From Diploptera punctata (lineage: Eukaryota; Arthropoda; Insecta; Blattodea; Blaberidae), in assembly GCA_030220185.1 (NCBI GenBank), contig JASPKZ010007303.1, positions 1,054,001 through 1,118,000 on the forward strand: DNA of 64,000 nt, given 5' to 3'. This document shows positions 25,401 to 40,400 of the stretch, piece after piece (within the stretch, counting starts at the first letter, position 1; every line of letters begins with the position of its first letter). Below the pieces are notes generated by a model that saw nothing but the letters and a program-made list of their open reading frames with translations, ran no database searches and had not been told where the DNA came from. Both the position numbers and the translations under genes were made by a program.

Positions 25401-28400
25401 TTTTTTAAAGATTTCAACATAAGGTTAGCACCCAAAAATGACTACAGCATCAGTAGACTGATTAGACCTAATAAGAATCAGAAAATTAAAGAAGAAAACA
25501 AATCAGGGATTTATCAAATTAAATGTGAAGAATGTGAGAAATTCTACATAGGAAAAACTAAGAGAAATTTGAAAACTAGAGTGAAAGAACATCTCAGGAA
25601 TGCCAAGAAAGGGGAAGTAGAAAAATCTGCAGTGGCTGCCCATGCATGGTCTGAAAAACATCTTATCGAGAAAGAAGCTAAATTATTAAAACAAATAGAA
25701 ACACCAAAAGAACTTACTGTTGGGAAAAGATCTACATTCAAAAGAGCAAAAAGAAGAAATTGATAAACTTTGAAATTCCCGGTGAGAATGACCTGGTTTC
25801 GAGGTTTTTCAGTCAGCCAATGGAAGGAGCGAAGGACAGCTCTTCAAGACGACAGAACAACGGTCGTGACGATACTGAGGATGGAACAGAAACTATGTTC
25901 CGAAACTAGTTTATAGTCAAATAAGAACAATATGAGGTGAGTGATAAAAAATTCTACCTTAATTTTTCTCCATATTGAAGCTAATATTGCAGCCCAAATA
26001 ATTGTAACTAGACACCTGTTCTATACTTTGGTTTTCTAAAATAATTTTAGATCTTACAAAATCTTTTTCTCAAAAAGCCATAATCTTTGTTTCTCTTACG
26101 GATATCTTTAGATCGTATAATGTACATATTTTATTTAATTCATACAAACATTTCTGTAAGTCATCTTCATATTTCTGTATAATAATTAAATTGTATGCAA
26201 ATAAAAGATTATTTATATATACTTTATTATCTAATCTTATTCCTGGATTCACTAAAACTTTCCATTTATTTAAAATGTTGTCTATATATAAAGTATATAA
26301 AAAAATTATAAAACAAAATTTTGAAAATTTTAAGTAAAAGAGTTGAATTATAGCTAAGTAAGAAAGGAACATGGCTTTATCATAAGTAACGCCAAGAGTG
26401 ATTTCCAAATTATCGATAAATTCACGGCTAACAAAGTGAGGATTGAATTTATCTAGAGAATTTGGAAATCAAGAGTGGCATTTGTTAGGACTATTTAACG
26501 AATAAAATTAAGCTGTTTACTCACAAATTATTATTTAACTGTAGTTATTTTAAAATATTTAATGTAAACAGCGATGTTTGAAAACAAATGAGAAACGATT
26601 GGTACACTTCATTTGCTTCTTTTGTTTGTCACTGCAACCAGATCATATTTTTTATTGCCAAAGGAATGCAATATTGTAAGAATGCACTCTAGTGGAGAAA
26701 AAATGAACCATCAAACTGTATATTAATTCATTTCTGATGTCCTATGATGTAAATATGACAATTATATTTTTCTGGGGAAAAAAATAATAAGAAAGTGCAA
26801 ACAGTGGTTTCTTTTTTTGGTGGTATAATCAATTGCTACAAATGTTTTTATATTAACTCCCGCATGTGGTATGTGTTGACATTCATGCACTATATAGCCT
26901 ATACAATCTGGTAGCCGTATTTCTTAGTGGGGTCAGTCACTGCAAAATAATGCTATGACCTATTCAGAATGTTAAAAAGGAGGTGATTTCTTTATTATGA
27001 TAAACTTTAGTTGGTAAATTCTAGGCGAAACATGACTGTGATTGGCTGTAAATCAAAAATCATTGTAACGTGATTGGTCATTGACTCTCATTTGGGGCAT
27101 GAGTTAAATAGTCATGTTAATTTATTCCATTAAGAAATACTAGAAATTTAAACATCATAGAAAAATTAATAATATTTTTCTAATGTGGAACAAATTCTCA
27201 TTGTTTTTTATTGATTGCAGATTGATGGTTCAGGGAGGTATAAACAGTTATTAGATGGATCGCTGCAGATAATTGGTTTGTATCGCAAAGATACAGGAGT
27301 ATACTTCTGTATAGCTGAAAATGGCATAGACCATCCTGTTCAAAGAGAATATCACTTAGAAGTAACAGGTATGTTAACATTAGTAATGTCTTATTACTTG
27401 TTGCTTAATATTGCTTGCACTCTGATCACATATTCTGGCATGTAGTTATTCATAACTTTTTTTTAAACTAACAAATATAATTTTCCAAACTAACTGATTG
27501 ATTGTTTAACAATTGAAAAATCAAAGATGCCTGAATGGTATAAATTACTAAATATTAATATTATATTATCTCAAATGTTTTATTATTAATTTAATACTTC
27601 TCACTGAAGGACAAATTATATTTGAAGAGAAAAAAATATACGCTCAGACTGGGTTTAAAACACAGGACATTTGGCTTTCTAGGCCAATGCCTAACCCCAG
27701 TCTGAGCGTACAATTTTTCTCTTCAAATATAATTATATTATCTATCTATAATCTATAATGGCATAGTCCATTGTTGAGCCATAGCCTCTCCTTTGTAAGG
27801 TGTTATTAGAACAAGTTAATTTTTAGTTACCTTATTTGCTCATAAATATAATAAATTGAAGAAGAAATTAACATTTTTTATTTCTATCTTTATTTTGTCA
27901 TAATTAATTTTTTACAGACTTATATGACCATTTATCGATGTATACATGGTTTTTCAGAATGAATAGAATGTTTTCAAAATTCCACAATGAAGCAATTATT
28001 AATATATGTACCGATATTATGGAATGGATTGAAAGTACTTTTAATTAACTTTAGGAATTAAAACTATGAAATATTATTTATTTAAGTAAAATTTTATCAA
28101 TTTGTAAATGAATTGGATAAATGTTATTACTTATATTTGAGTTATGTGTTTTGACTCACCTCATATTTCTTGATTTTATGCAGACCAGTTTTGTCTGCTA
28201 ACTGTGCGACATTCTCGATGAATCACAACTCATTATAATACAATGTTATTACATTTCACCTCATAAAGTTCCGTGTTTTCATGATACTGGTTTCAAAGGC
28301 CATTTTGCCTTCATCTTCAATCAAACTCCAACTGTTGAAATTTTGCGGAAATGCTAATATTTGATCTGGCACTTCTTTCTTACTCTGCAAGATTTCTTGG

Positions 28401-31400
28401 AATTCATTCTGATAAAATGTCAACTTCAGCAACTGTTATTATAGATATAATGCAATGTTTGCTTTGTTTATCATCGCCATTGCCCTGATTTATATCAATA
28501 CCACTAGCACTGTAGCAATATACTTGTTGATTAAGCAGTTCAACTAAGTCCCATGGCGCCACGCTGTGCTCACCTTTGGATATCACCAGTTCCATCCTTT
28601 CTTGCCATTAGCCAGCCAATATTGTGGTTGTGTGATAGAGAATATGTGATGCTTCGAATGCTGTAAACACAATTGGCCGTTTGTGACCTAACAATCAAGG
28701 GGTTCCTTGTAAGATTTTAATTATTTCTGCAACTCATAAGAATATCTAAAGGAAGTAACACAATGAGAATTATTTTCAGTCTGATCATCTTACCTCAATA
28801 TTAATGTTGATTTGTTTTGAAACATGTCCAAGAACAAATCAATATTAATATTGAAGTAAGATGATCAGACTGAAAATAATTTAATTAAAATAACCTCAAA
28901 ATATCACTTCCTAAAATTAATATTAACACTATGAGGTTTTAATAATGTTAAGTTGTTTCTTGACTCACCTCATACTTCTTAACTCCCATGCAGACTTGAG
29001 TTTCTTCACTTCATTTGTGACATTCTCAATGCTGTATTACGTTCACAACTGATGTCCAACAGCCTCCTCTCCTGCAGACTGAGTATTACATATTTAGATA
29101 TTTGTTGGGCAGTTTATGGTGTTCATAATAAAATACATTATCGGTAATATATTCAGAGTCCTTCCCAATAATTAATTAATTAAATAGTACTTTTAATTCA
29201 TTAATCCAATACACAATTCGCTGAAACCTCATAAAATCCTATAATTTTCTCTTTAAAACTTTGCATGTGGAATAAATTTGTTAACCCAATAATTATTCTC
29301 AGAAATTGAAGGGTTAAAGGTATAATATGCACAATAAAACAAACATGCATGAGGTAGATTTAGAATGATTTAATGCATATATACTTAATTGTATTCAAGG
29401 TTTCAGATCTAGAAAATAAATATATTTGAATAGTTTTTTTAATTTATCAAAAGTTATTAGTATATCTTTGCTCTTCATAGTTAAATATGGGAAATAACAT
29501 TATGAGGTTCTTAATTCAATGAATGAATGAGTCATTTCTTATCTTATCTCACAGTTTATGTTTTTTTTAACACGAGAACTGTAGTTTTCAAGAGAACATC
29601 TCTCTCATTTTCAACCGATATTATGACTCTTAAAAAAACTCTAAGCATGACAGCCTAGAAGGGCCTTTTGCCTATCAGCCGACTGCTGGCCTCACATCCA
29701 CATGTGTTAATCACAGATATAGACGATCATAAGCCAGTGTAGGGGTGACATGTGGTCAGCATGTCAGGTCCTCCAGTCATTATAACTGGTCTTCTCAACC
29801 TGGAGTTGCTACTTATTGTAGCTACCCAAATGCCTCATGATGCTGGGTGGGCACCATCCCATACTGGCCGAAATTCCATGAGAAATTTTATTCCCCCATG
29901 GGGACTCGAACCAGCGCAAGTCCTGTAGCTCTGCGCCAAGGCTTCTTGCCTTAACCACTCGGCTACGGCACAGGACATTATGACTCATAGTATATCATAA
30001 TATCGGTTGTAACGAGAGAGATGTCCTCTTGAAAACTGCAGTTTCCATGTTTAAAATAACATAAAAACTATGAGGTAAGATAAGAAGTGACTCATTCATT
30101 CATTATCTTTGCTCTTATTTATAGAAAATCATTCTCTCTACTTTGCTTTTCACTATAACATATGTCTTGTGTGTTCTTCTATATCTTCCACTATAGGCTA
30201 TAGTAATTATATAAACAAGGCTTTAGTTGTGCTATAGAAATACGAATATCCAGATTTGAGGCTCACAGTTTTTTCAAGATAAAAGAACCCAGAATATGCC
30301 TTCATTCATAAAAGAAGCAAAGCTATGAATCCTGTCATAGATTTATGGTTTATAAAAAACCTCAAGCCTGAAATAAGTGGCATCAGAGCAAAGTTTGTCT
30401 GCTATTTCATACCTTGCTATGAATTATGATCCTAATTATTACTTGAGTTGTTAAAGAGATTTCGTTAAAGAGTACATACTACATAACTGTTTCAGTCAAT
30501 CAAATGGTATCTAATTTTATTTGCAAAAAAAATATAATGCAATTGTAGATAAAAACACAATATATCAGAGTTCTTAGCTGTGGAATCAATGGCAAGGAAT
30601 TTCTTGGAGTAAGTTTTTAATGGGAATTGAAATTTATAAGAGAAAAATTTGCATTTAGATTGGAGGAAATTTAAATTTTACTTATCTATTATTAATTCCA
30701 TTAACATTTTGATTCATTTTATAAAATTTTATTTTATGAAATCCTGTTATTTATTTTTATTAGTTTGGTTATTTTAGTTGCATTAGTTACTGGTAGTTTG
30801 TATCTTGCTTATAATTAATGAAGACCTAAACTCAAAGTATATAATTATCATTGATACAGTCTAGATTTTAGAGTTTCAAAATTCATTCAACTGGACTAGA
30901 TTTGCTTTTGACTTCATTGGCAAATATGTTAATTGTAAGCACCAGACAAGCTGAATGGCACCACCATTTGAATTGCCTAATTGATTATATCTCATACTTT
31001 CTGCAATGATATCATTATATTATTTTTGGTCTGGACAACTTACCTCAATATTAATGTTGATTTGTTCTTGGACATGTTTCAAAACAATTCTGTTTTATCG
31101 TCAGCTTTCCCAGACTGGTTTTATTTATGTTGCACCACCTGGATGTCGATGTCAGCTCCATCCTGTGGTTGGCCAAAGAACCTCCAAACAAGGTCACCCT
31201 CCATCGGAATATCAAAATTCATAACTCTGTTTCTGTTCTTCTGAATATACATTTTTTTCCCAAATAGTCAGCTCTTTTGTATTTTCTAACTGTTTTAATA
31301 ATTTAGTGTCTGAATTTATATTATGTTTTTCAGCCCAAACATGAGCAGCAACTGCAGATTTTTCAATTTCTCCATTTTTAATATTTCTTATGTGTTCTTT

Positions 31401-34400
31401 GGTTCTAATTTTTAGGTTTCTTTTTGTTTTCCCTATATATATCTTTTCACAACCCATGCATTCAATTTGATATATTCCTGACTTTTTATTTTTATCAGCT
31501 TTTTCATTATCATTGTTCATCAAATGATGTCAGTGTTAATGAACATATATAATCATATAAACTTCATGCTGTTTTTACATGTTTTACACATACATATATC
31601 TTATCAAGGATTAAGAATTGAATCGCCTAATTTTTTTTTGTCTAAAGCCACCAGGTTGTCTTTTATGACATTTATGGCTTTCTCTCCTGGAAGATGGAGT
31701 TACCCCGATGATATGATTGGGTGATAGATGATAATGAAGCATCAGGAGAGTTCTTAACCTAAACTTAACCTAAATTCCAGACCATGGGCAACCATAGGAA
31801 TAATTCCCTTTAAGAAAAAAATCCTATGGTCTGACCGGGAATTGAACCTGGGACCTGAAGAACAGTAGTCAGTAAGCTGATCACTAGCCCATGAGGCTAC
31901 ATTTTGAAACTGGTTTAATTAGAAGACTGGATATGAGCTGAGGTGTAAAGAATTTTAATTTAAATCTTAAGGAATAAGGATTTAAGTAAATTCTTATGAA
32001 TATGAGGTGAGGTGATACAAATTTACTTAAATAAATAATACCTAAAAAGTCAAAGGAATAAGATTGTTTAAATAAATGAACAATTAATAAATAGTTAGAA
32101 TTTTAACAACTCACTTCATAATTGTAGATTTCTTGAATATTAAGAAGAATTGCATTTCTATTCTCAAATTAAGAAAAAATAATAAGTAATTTATACTTGA
32201 GTTGGATAAAATGTTTTTTCATCTTACCTCATAAAGCTCTGTGTTTTCACGAAACCTGTTTCAAAGGCCTTTGCCTTCAGTATCAGTCAAACTCAGACTG
32301 TTGATGACGGCAAAAGTCTTAGAAACCGATATTGTAAAAGCACAGAACTTTATGAGGTGAGATAAAAACACATTTTACCCAACTCAATTTATAAATTACT
32401 TCATAGTTTTACTTCCCACTGCAATTTTTATTAAATATGTAAGCTAATTTGATATGTAGCAAATGTTGTCAGTATATAATAGATAACAACTAAAGTCATG
32501 TTTGATTATTGTAGTAAAATAGTTGATTGTATTGCATGATTGTCTATAACTAACACTAACTTGTAGAGCCCACCTCACGCCCAGCTGAAGTAATTGGTGA
32601 AGATAAGACATATGTTGTGGTGACTCTTGGTGCTCCTACAATACTGCAATGCTATGCTGTGGGTTGGCCTCCTCCAACTGTCACTTGGTGGCGTGGTGAT
32701 CGCATGTTGCCACTCAGTTCTGAGCAGTATGAACAACGTAGAGATTATTCACTGTTAATTCGTTCAGTGACGTTGAGAAATCTTGGCCATTATACATGTC
32801 AAGCATACAATGGTTATGGTAGGGCTGCTTCGTGGACTGTCACAGTTCAAGCTGTAGGCCCTGTGTACTCTGGAAGTCCTGGAGATTCTGTTTACAATGA
32901 ATTTCTTATTCCTTCTCCAAAGAAACCTGATCTCATTGAAATTGCACCAACCAGAAGACCAAGTTATCCTTATCGTCCCTTTCTGCCTAGACCTTCTCCA
33001 TCTCCAGCAGCAATTAGGCCTGCACCACCACCACCACCTGAACCACCACAAACAACACATCCTCCTCAAGTTACTTCACCTCCAGAGTCTGAGTCACAGC
33101 CTGAAGTTCCAAGGGTGTTTACAGGTGAGTACCAGCATGATGTTACTATAGTATGTCCAGCCTAACAAACACACTTGAGGAAAACAAATGGATGGGAAAT
33201 CCCCGAAGCACATGACTGTTACAGTTACTGCGATTCATTCATGGCCAAATCACAGTTCAGTGGAAGCGAAAAATAGATCCTGTATTAGATTAATATAATT
33301 ACATGTTTGAATGTATATTTCTGCTCCATATTCCCATATACATTGCATTCATTGATTTCGAAAAGGCGTTCAATAGTGTTGTACATAGAAAAATATGGGA
33401 GGCTTTACAAAATTTAAAGGTGCCAAAGAGTTTAATTGAAAAAAAATTAGAAGTGCATACAGTAAATGTGAAAACTGCATTAAGACTCCAGTAGGAATGA
33501 CACAATGGTTTAAAACAAACGTTGGAGTTAGACAAGGGAGTGTGTTATTGCCTATTTTGTTCAGTGCCATAATGAATGAAATTACAAATAAAGTTGTAGG
33601 GGAAGGCAAAAAAACCAGACATGAAAACCTTAATCTTTGCAGACGATGTAATGATATGGGGAAATTCAAAAAACACCATAGAACACAGACTTGAATGTTG
33701 GTAAACAGTTTCAGAAGGATATGGTTTAAAAATAAATATCGAGAAAATGGCAGTCATGAAAATATGTAGAAACCAGAATGATGATTGGAATATTAGCTAT
33801 TAGACATAAATCTACAAAAAGTAGAAACATTTACATATTTAGGAACAGTGATAAATGCAAATGAGAAAGTACAGACTGAAACCAGTAAAAGAATGGAGAA
33901 AAGTTGAAAAATCTATAATTTAACCAAACAATTAATCTGGAATAAAGATACACCCATCAAGAGTAAAATGGCAATGTATAAAACTTATTTCAAACTAGTT
34001 TTAACATTTGCAACTGAGACTTGGACAAATACAAAGAAGGAATTGAGCAGAATCCAAGCTACAGAAATGAAATTCTTATGTGGAATGGTACATAAAACAA
34101 GGAGAGATAGAATAAGGAATGATAAAATCAGGGAGATATTAAGTGTAGAGAAATTAACAACAGACACAGAAAAAAAATAGACTAAAATGGTTTGGACATT
34201 TAAAAAGTATGGAAAAGGAAAAATTACAACAAAAACTGTTAAATCTCAAGATACAAGGAAAACAACCATGAGGTAGACCATGAGAAAGATGGATAAACCA
34301 AGTGAAGAAAAGTTTACAAGAGAGAGGATATGACTGGGAAGAACTAAAAAGATGAAACGCATGGGAAGATAGAGATGATTGGAGGCATATTTGGAATTGA

Positions 34401-37400
34401 CCTTCCAAAAGGAGGACACGATAAAAGGATGATGATGATGATGACATATTTGAAGCTATTTATATTAACTATAGGTGATCAGAATACAGTACACACCTAC
34501 ATGTTTCTTGGAAGGTTGGAGAGTAACTAAAAATTTGCATTTTTTTGAAACTGATCGGTTCTTGAGAGGAAGTTGAATGCCAGTTACAAATATGGCAGCT
34601 GTCATATAGCTTATGGTAACTTAATTCGGTGATAAAATGTGTGGTCAAAAATTATAAAAAGTACCCTAAAGGGAAATTGTTAAAGAGTGGTGAAAAACAG
34701 ATAGTATTAAATGTATTTTGTAACTTCATGGAGCATAATCCTGGAATTTAGTCAATAATATGGTTAAATTAACTGCAGAATGTACTGTTGTGTTAGAGAG
34801 TAGTGTCGTATATATTCACAGGAAATTAAAAGAAACTGGTAATATCAAAACTCCCAACAAAAAGAGGAAAAATCCTAAACCTAAAACAAGGTGATGCATA
34901 ATATTGTAAAGAGTGCAGTTTGTTATAAGGTGCATAGGTTTACTGTAAGTACTGTTATTTTAATGTAAATGTTTGATTTGAATTAATTTTGTTTAATATT
35001 AACAATTATAATTTAATTAGTTTTTGACATACCATTGCATATATTAATACAACCTGCAACATTAAGGTTCGAATGTTTGAACGCATTAGACAGTAAAAGG
35101 CGTTCTCTGCTGAGAAAGTTTTATCCAAATACATTTTGCTTACTCAGAAATCTATTCATGCGATAATAATTGTAAGCTACCTGACGAGGTACCTTAAGAT
35201 CATAGCTCAAGATAGAAACTTATTGTGAAAATCCCGAAGGGAACCGATGTAGTTTGAAACTTTTGCTGCTTTATCCGAGATGTCGGACCTTGAAGACTTC
35301 GATCATGTTTTCGGTATATGTGGAAGAAGAGGAATTTGATAGAGTCTACCAAAGAATTCAACTGGAAGAACAGGAGAATCGGCGTAATATTGCACGATGC
35401 AGATGTCGTTGTATACGGTATTATTTGCGGGACGCAAGCGTAAATGCATTCCTCTATAGCAGACGAAAATAACGGAAGTGGTTTTATCGCTGAGAATTGT
35501 GGGTAATTTGTTGCCAATATTACGAAAACGTCAACTTTCATGCATGACCGGTAAGTCGGCCGTTAATTCGATCTCAGCAATTGCTCACGGTGAGTCAGCT
35601 CACCAGTGATTGGAAGTAATTTGAGTAGAGACTAATGTATTTGCATACGACCCTAAAAATTAAATGATTGTTGTGCATTAATTTATTGGCTTGTAATAAA
35701 CAGCTGACTGAGGTCACATGTACTTTTACACGTGCTGCGCAGAGTAATACATACGGAAGTTAAATGTCAAAGTGTGTTTCTTAGGCTGGACAGGCAATAG
35801 TGGTTTGTTTTATCCTTCAAAGAAAAGTTTAACAAGATATATACTCATTTTTGTGCATACTGGGTTTCTAGGAAGCCAAATAACAATTGAGACCCTTAGA
35901 AGCCAAGGGTTATAAGTAACAAAAGGTCAGTTTTGAGTAAAAGATGTTTAAAGTTGAGACACTCCATATGTGATTGTCTTAGCAGTTTTCTTTTCAGCCA
36001 CTAGATTTCAGCACCAGACAGACTTTTTTATTGTATCCACTGGCCACTCAGATTGGTATCTGCTCTAACTACTAAAATCTACACTTAACTCAAAATAAGC
36101 ATTAATAAATTAGGAAATTAGGTTAGATTATATGACTCACCTCATATTTAATTAATACTCTTAAAATTCATTTTAAAGCACCGTTGAAGTTATGTAATAA
36201 AATATTAAAAATATAAAATTTGTACCTGATAAACACACATCCTCAACTAATATTAAATTCTGTTAGAAAACGTTTTTATTATTAATTTAACACTTCTCAC
36301 TGAAGGATAAATTATATTTGAAGAGAAAAATTTTCGCCTAGACCGAGACTCGAACCCGGGACCCTTGGCTTTCGAGTCTCGGTCTAGGTGAAAATTTTTC
36401 TCTTCAAATATAATTTATCCTTCAGTGAGAAGTGTTAAATTAATAATAAAATCGTCAATAGAAGCCCTACTGGCTTTATAAAGTAGTGTTAAATTCCCAA
36501 TAAATGTCTTCTTAACTAAGAAGCCGCCATTTGCAAAGATAGAAGCAATGGTTTCAAACATTTGGCATGAGAAAAATTTGCATCTAGATCGCAACTCACC
36601 TCACTAGCTCAGTTGGTAGAGCACTTGGCCCAGAAAGCCAAGGGTCCCGGGTTCGAGTTTCGGTGTAGGCGAAAATTTTTCTCTTCAAATATAATTTATC
36701 CTTCTGTTAGAAAACTTCGTCGAGTAGTTAAAATAAAGTTTTCTAACAGAACTTTTAGTTGAGGACGACTGATTTATCAAGTACTAATTTTATATTTTAA
36801 ATATTTTATCATCTCATATTTGTAGATTTCATGAAGACCAGTTTCGATACACTACATATCGTTATCATTTCTATTTAACTCAATTTATTAATTAAAGCAA
36901 AATATTAATCAAAATTAGCAATTTGTGACTTGTATCCCATGTCTTCTAAGAGTCTCAATTTTTTTTGGAGGGGAGTTAAAAAAATAATGGGGGGTTTTAT
37001 GGGTGTCCTGAATTAAGATTTTGATAGGTCAAAATAACAAATTTTTGAGAAATAAAAAGAAAATTTTTTTTAGGAGAGACATTTAAGGGGGTTTTTATGC
37101 AAGGTATCATACATAATACCAAGTTTTTGCCCTTTAATTTAATGCTGCCATCTAAAGACTGCAGTTGGAAACAAAAAAAAAAAGTTTGAAGGTCTGAAGG
37201 TATCAAATATGATACCACTGATCACAATGAATTGGAATTGTTTCTGAAGCAAGAAAAGCATTGAATTCCAAAAGTATTATTTTTTATACTTAAGCACGTA
37301 GGAGCTTGTCTTTTGTCATAATTTTATAGAATACAAACAGGTGTTAAAAACTGCACTGCACAAATATAACTAACTATACAAGATAAATCAAATCATGCAA

Positions 37401-40400
37401 TTTGAGATAAGGGAGTAAAGATCTTCTTACAAAATTGTAAAACTAATTGGAGACTGGGATATGAAGATTAAAATAAATATAACTCACAACTTATAGTACA
37501 TCTCTCCTATTTTACTCACAAGAAACCATACTCATTTTCAATCATTGCTTGTCTTAAAATGTTTCCTGTATAAAGATCACTTTAAAGTAATGCTAAATTC
37601 AATATATGACTGTCTAATACAAACTTAAGTAGTTATGACATGCAGGTGCATCATCTTCTAGCATCATGCAAAGGCAAGACATTCCTTAAACTCAGCACAA
37701 TGGGTAAGACATCCCCGTATGTCAAACGTTCACACATTGGTCGTTTAAATTTAGTGTGGCAATTTATTGTATTATCATAAGTAATGCCACGAGTGATTTC
37801 TAAATTATCGATAAATTCACGACTCACGAAGTGAGGAGTGAATTTATCTAGAGAATTTGGAAATCAAGAGTGGCATTTGTTAGGACTATTTAACGAATAA
37901 AATTAAGCTGTTTACTCACAAATCATTATTTAACTATAGTTATTTTAAAATATTTAATGTAAACGGCGATGTTTGAAAACAAATGAGAAACGATAGGTAC
38001 GCTTCTACTGCTTCTTTTGTTTATCACTGCAACCAGATCATACTATTTATTGCCAAAGGAACGCAATATTGTAAGGAGGAGCTTTCTTTAATATGGTAAT
38101 TATAACACTGATAAATATTTGGTGAAACACGACTCTGATTGGTTGTAAAACAGAAATCATTGAAACGTGATTGGTCATTGACTCCCATTTGGGGCATGAG
38201 TTAAATAGTCACAATATTAGTTCAATTTTTTAATATTTTTAGTTCTTTTGTTATATTTTTTATTATCTATTCTAGTTGTTTAGATTTTAATTATATCCCT
38301 GTATATAAGTGTCAATATTTAGAAAGTATGGCGGGAAATAGTAAAAGGAAATGGTTGAGTGACAGTGATTTGAATGAACATTGACAATTCCGAAAATGAA
38401 TGTTGTGATTATAGCGAACTGGAATTTTCTTCAGATAACAATAAAGTCGATAAAAATGTTATTCTTAGTGATATACAACCTGGTATATGGTTCATGCAAG
38501 ATATTGAATGCCCTCTTTTTTCATTCACTGGATAGCTGGTTTAAATGTTCGAGTTCAAGATTCCTCAAACGCATAAGAATTTTTAAAAAAAATTTATTAT
38601 GCAGAAAATTTGCAAACACATGAGTAATGAAACTAAACATTGTGCAGAACAGTTCATAGAAAAAATGTGCCTAAGTTAAAGGAAAATCTAAGTCCATCAT
38701 TGGAAAAGAAACAAATGAGGATGAAATAATGAAATTATTAGCATTTTTGTTATTACAAGGTTTCTATTGGTGACAGAGGTGTACTTCTGGAGGAGGGCTT
38801 CTAGAAATTCAAGAAGAGACTAAATTAGAAATACCTAAAATCAGAGAAGTAATGGATGTTCAAAAAGATGTTCTACAAGTTATTGAAGAAAGAAGACTAA
38901 AATGGTTTGGTCACGTAAAGAGGATGTCAGATGACAGGATACCTAAGATGATATTAAATTTTGAAGTGGAGGGCAACAGAAGAAAGGGAAGACCAAAAGA
39001 ACAGTGGGTTTAAGGATTGAATAGGAATATGGTGTTGATAGGATTAACAGAGAGTGATGCAGAGAAATGGGATTTATAGAGTAGTCAAATTTACAATGGG
39101 TTGTAGGAAAACTACTGTATTGTAGAGAAATTCCTAATAAAGAGAGAGAAAGAGGAGAATTATTGCAAGGTTACATAAAAAACCTGATAATAGGAGTTAC
39201 TTTTCACAGAGGGAAATTCTAGAAACTCCGATATTTTTGGAACTTTTTACAGAGAAGAGGTTTCATCTTCTAAAAATGTTTACACTCTGTGAATAATGGA
39301 AAGTATAATGAAGTTACTTTTATAAATATCTTGGCATTACCTTCAGACCTCCGGCAACACCTTCAAGATACATGTCAGAGAGAGAGAGCAGCAGTGGCTC
39401 TAAGAGCCATGAATAAAATAAAATCACCTGCCCAACTATCAATAGACACAGCTGTACAACTCTTCAATGCAAAAATAGTGCCCCAATAATCACATATGGG
39501 ATAGAGATAGTTTGGGAGCTTCTGAAGACAAGTGACTTAAAAATCTGGGAAAGCGTCAAGGTCTGCTTTCTAAAGAAAATTTTAGCAGTCTCTAGATTCA
39601 CTCCCTCAAGACTGGTCTATGTACTAACAAGAGAACTGTTCTTCGTGGAAGACCTCAGAATTTGTTGCATATTTGCCATCCACTAAAGCATATGAGCAAC
39701 TGATACAAGAGAGAAGACAGAAGAAGGATGACATTCCTGAAGAATTTTATGGTACACCTGCCATGATAGATAGGACCTGGTCTGTACCAAACAAGGAACT
39801 AAGGCAGCAGATAAACCAATATGCAGTCCATGGCTCCCATCACAAGTGTGTGTGAATGTATCTTACCATCAAATTGAAGATAGTTGCAGAGGTAAATTAT
39901 GCAGACTAAAGTGTACAATATATCATCTGAAATTGTGTTCTAAAATGACAATGTCTTTAGCACAATATGCCCATTAATTCATTTCTCACAGTTGTGCGCA
40001 ATTATATTACTATTATAATGAGGCTATTTATGGTTCTAGGAGACTTTTGAAGCTCAAACCTATACTAATATATCTCAACAAAGGTTTAGAACTCCAGATT
40101 GTGATATATCTGTTGATGAATCATTGATGATGTGAAGTGAAAATTGGAATGGAAGTTATTTATTCCTTCTGAAGTGCTAGATTCAGCATAAAATCATTTG
40201 AATTATTTGAGTAAAAATCTAGATACATGCAAAATTTCCTCATATATGTAGGAAAGGAAACCGTTGTTGATGAGTCACTAAGGCTCAAATCTATGAATGC
40301 ATTAGACTGTAAAAGTCGTTCTCTGCCTGTACTCTGCTGAGAAAGTTGCATCCAAATACGTTTTTGCATACTCAAAAATCTGTTCATGCGATAATAATTG

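Larger units (their letters stand above)
24402..25966. mobile_element. large head-to-head PLE foldback (GIY-YIG endonuclease fragments)
   Basis: The left copy (25240-24402, minus) encodes FGFNHIAHKEAVFNSLTHR and more, to a GIY-YIG domain (SGIYQIKCEECEKFYIGKTK) and AVAAHAWSEKH. The right copy (25241-25966, plus) starts later, at KNGFAIKMILKK, and repeats the same sequence to the stop near 25761. Each continues about 100 bp to a hammerhead-like core and ATATGAGGTGAGTG. The arms are about 95% or more identical by eye. Neither has an RT domain. The minus copy is longer, so the join is between two different 5' truncation points. Confidence 0.85.
36195..36815. mobile_element. outer PLE-type foldback enclosing the tRNA-like element B
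   Basis: Left arm ATCCTCAACTAATATTAAAT (about 36240) and right arm AGTTTTCTAACAGAACTTTTAGTTGAGGA (36742-36770) are inverted copies; ATAAAATTTGTACC / AGTACTAATTTTAT continue outward. The tRNA-like element 36272-36701 is inserted inside one arm. Confidence 0.5.

Noticed and set aside
24402..25966. The palindrome as an assembly artefact
   Set aside because: Arms differ by scattered substitutions and in length, and similar foldbacks have clean target duplications. Long reads would settle it.
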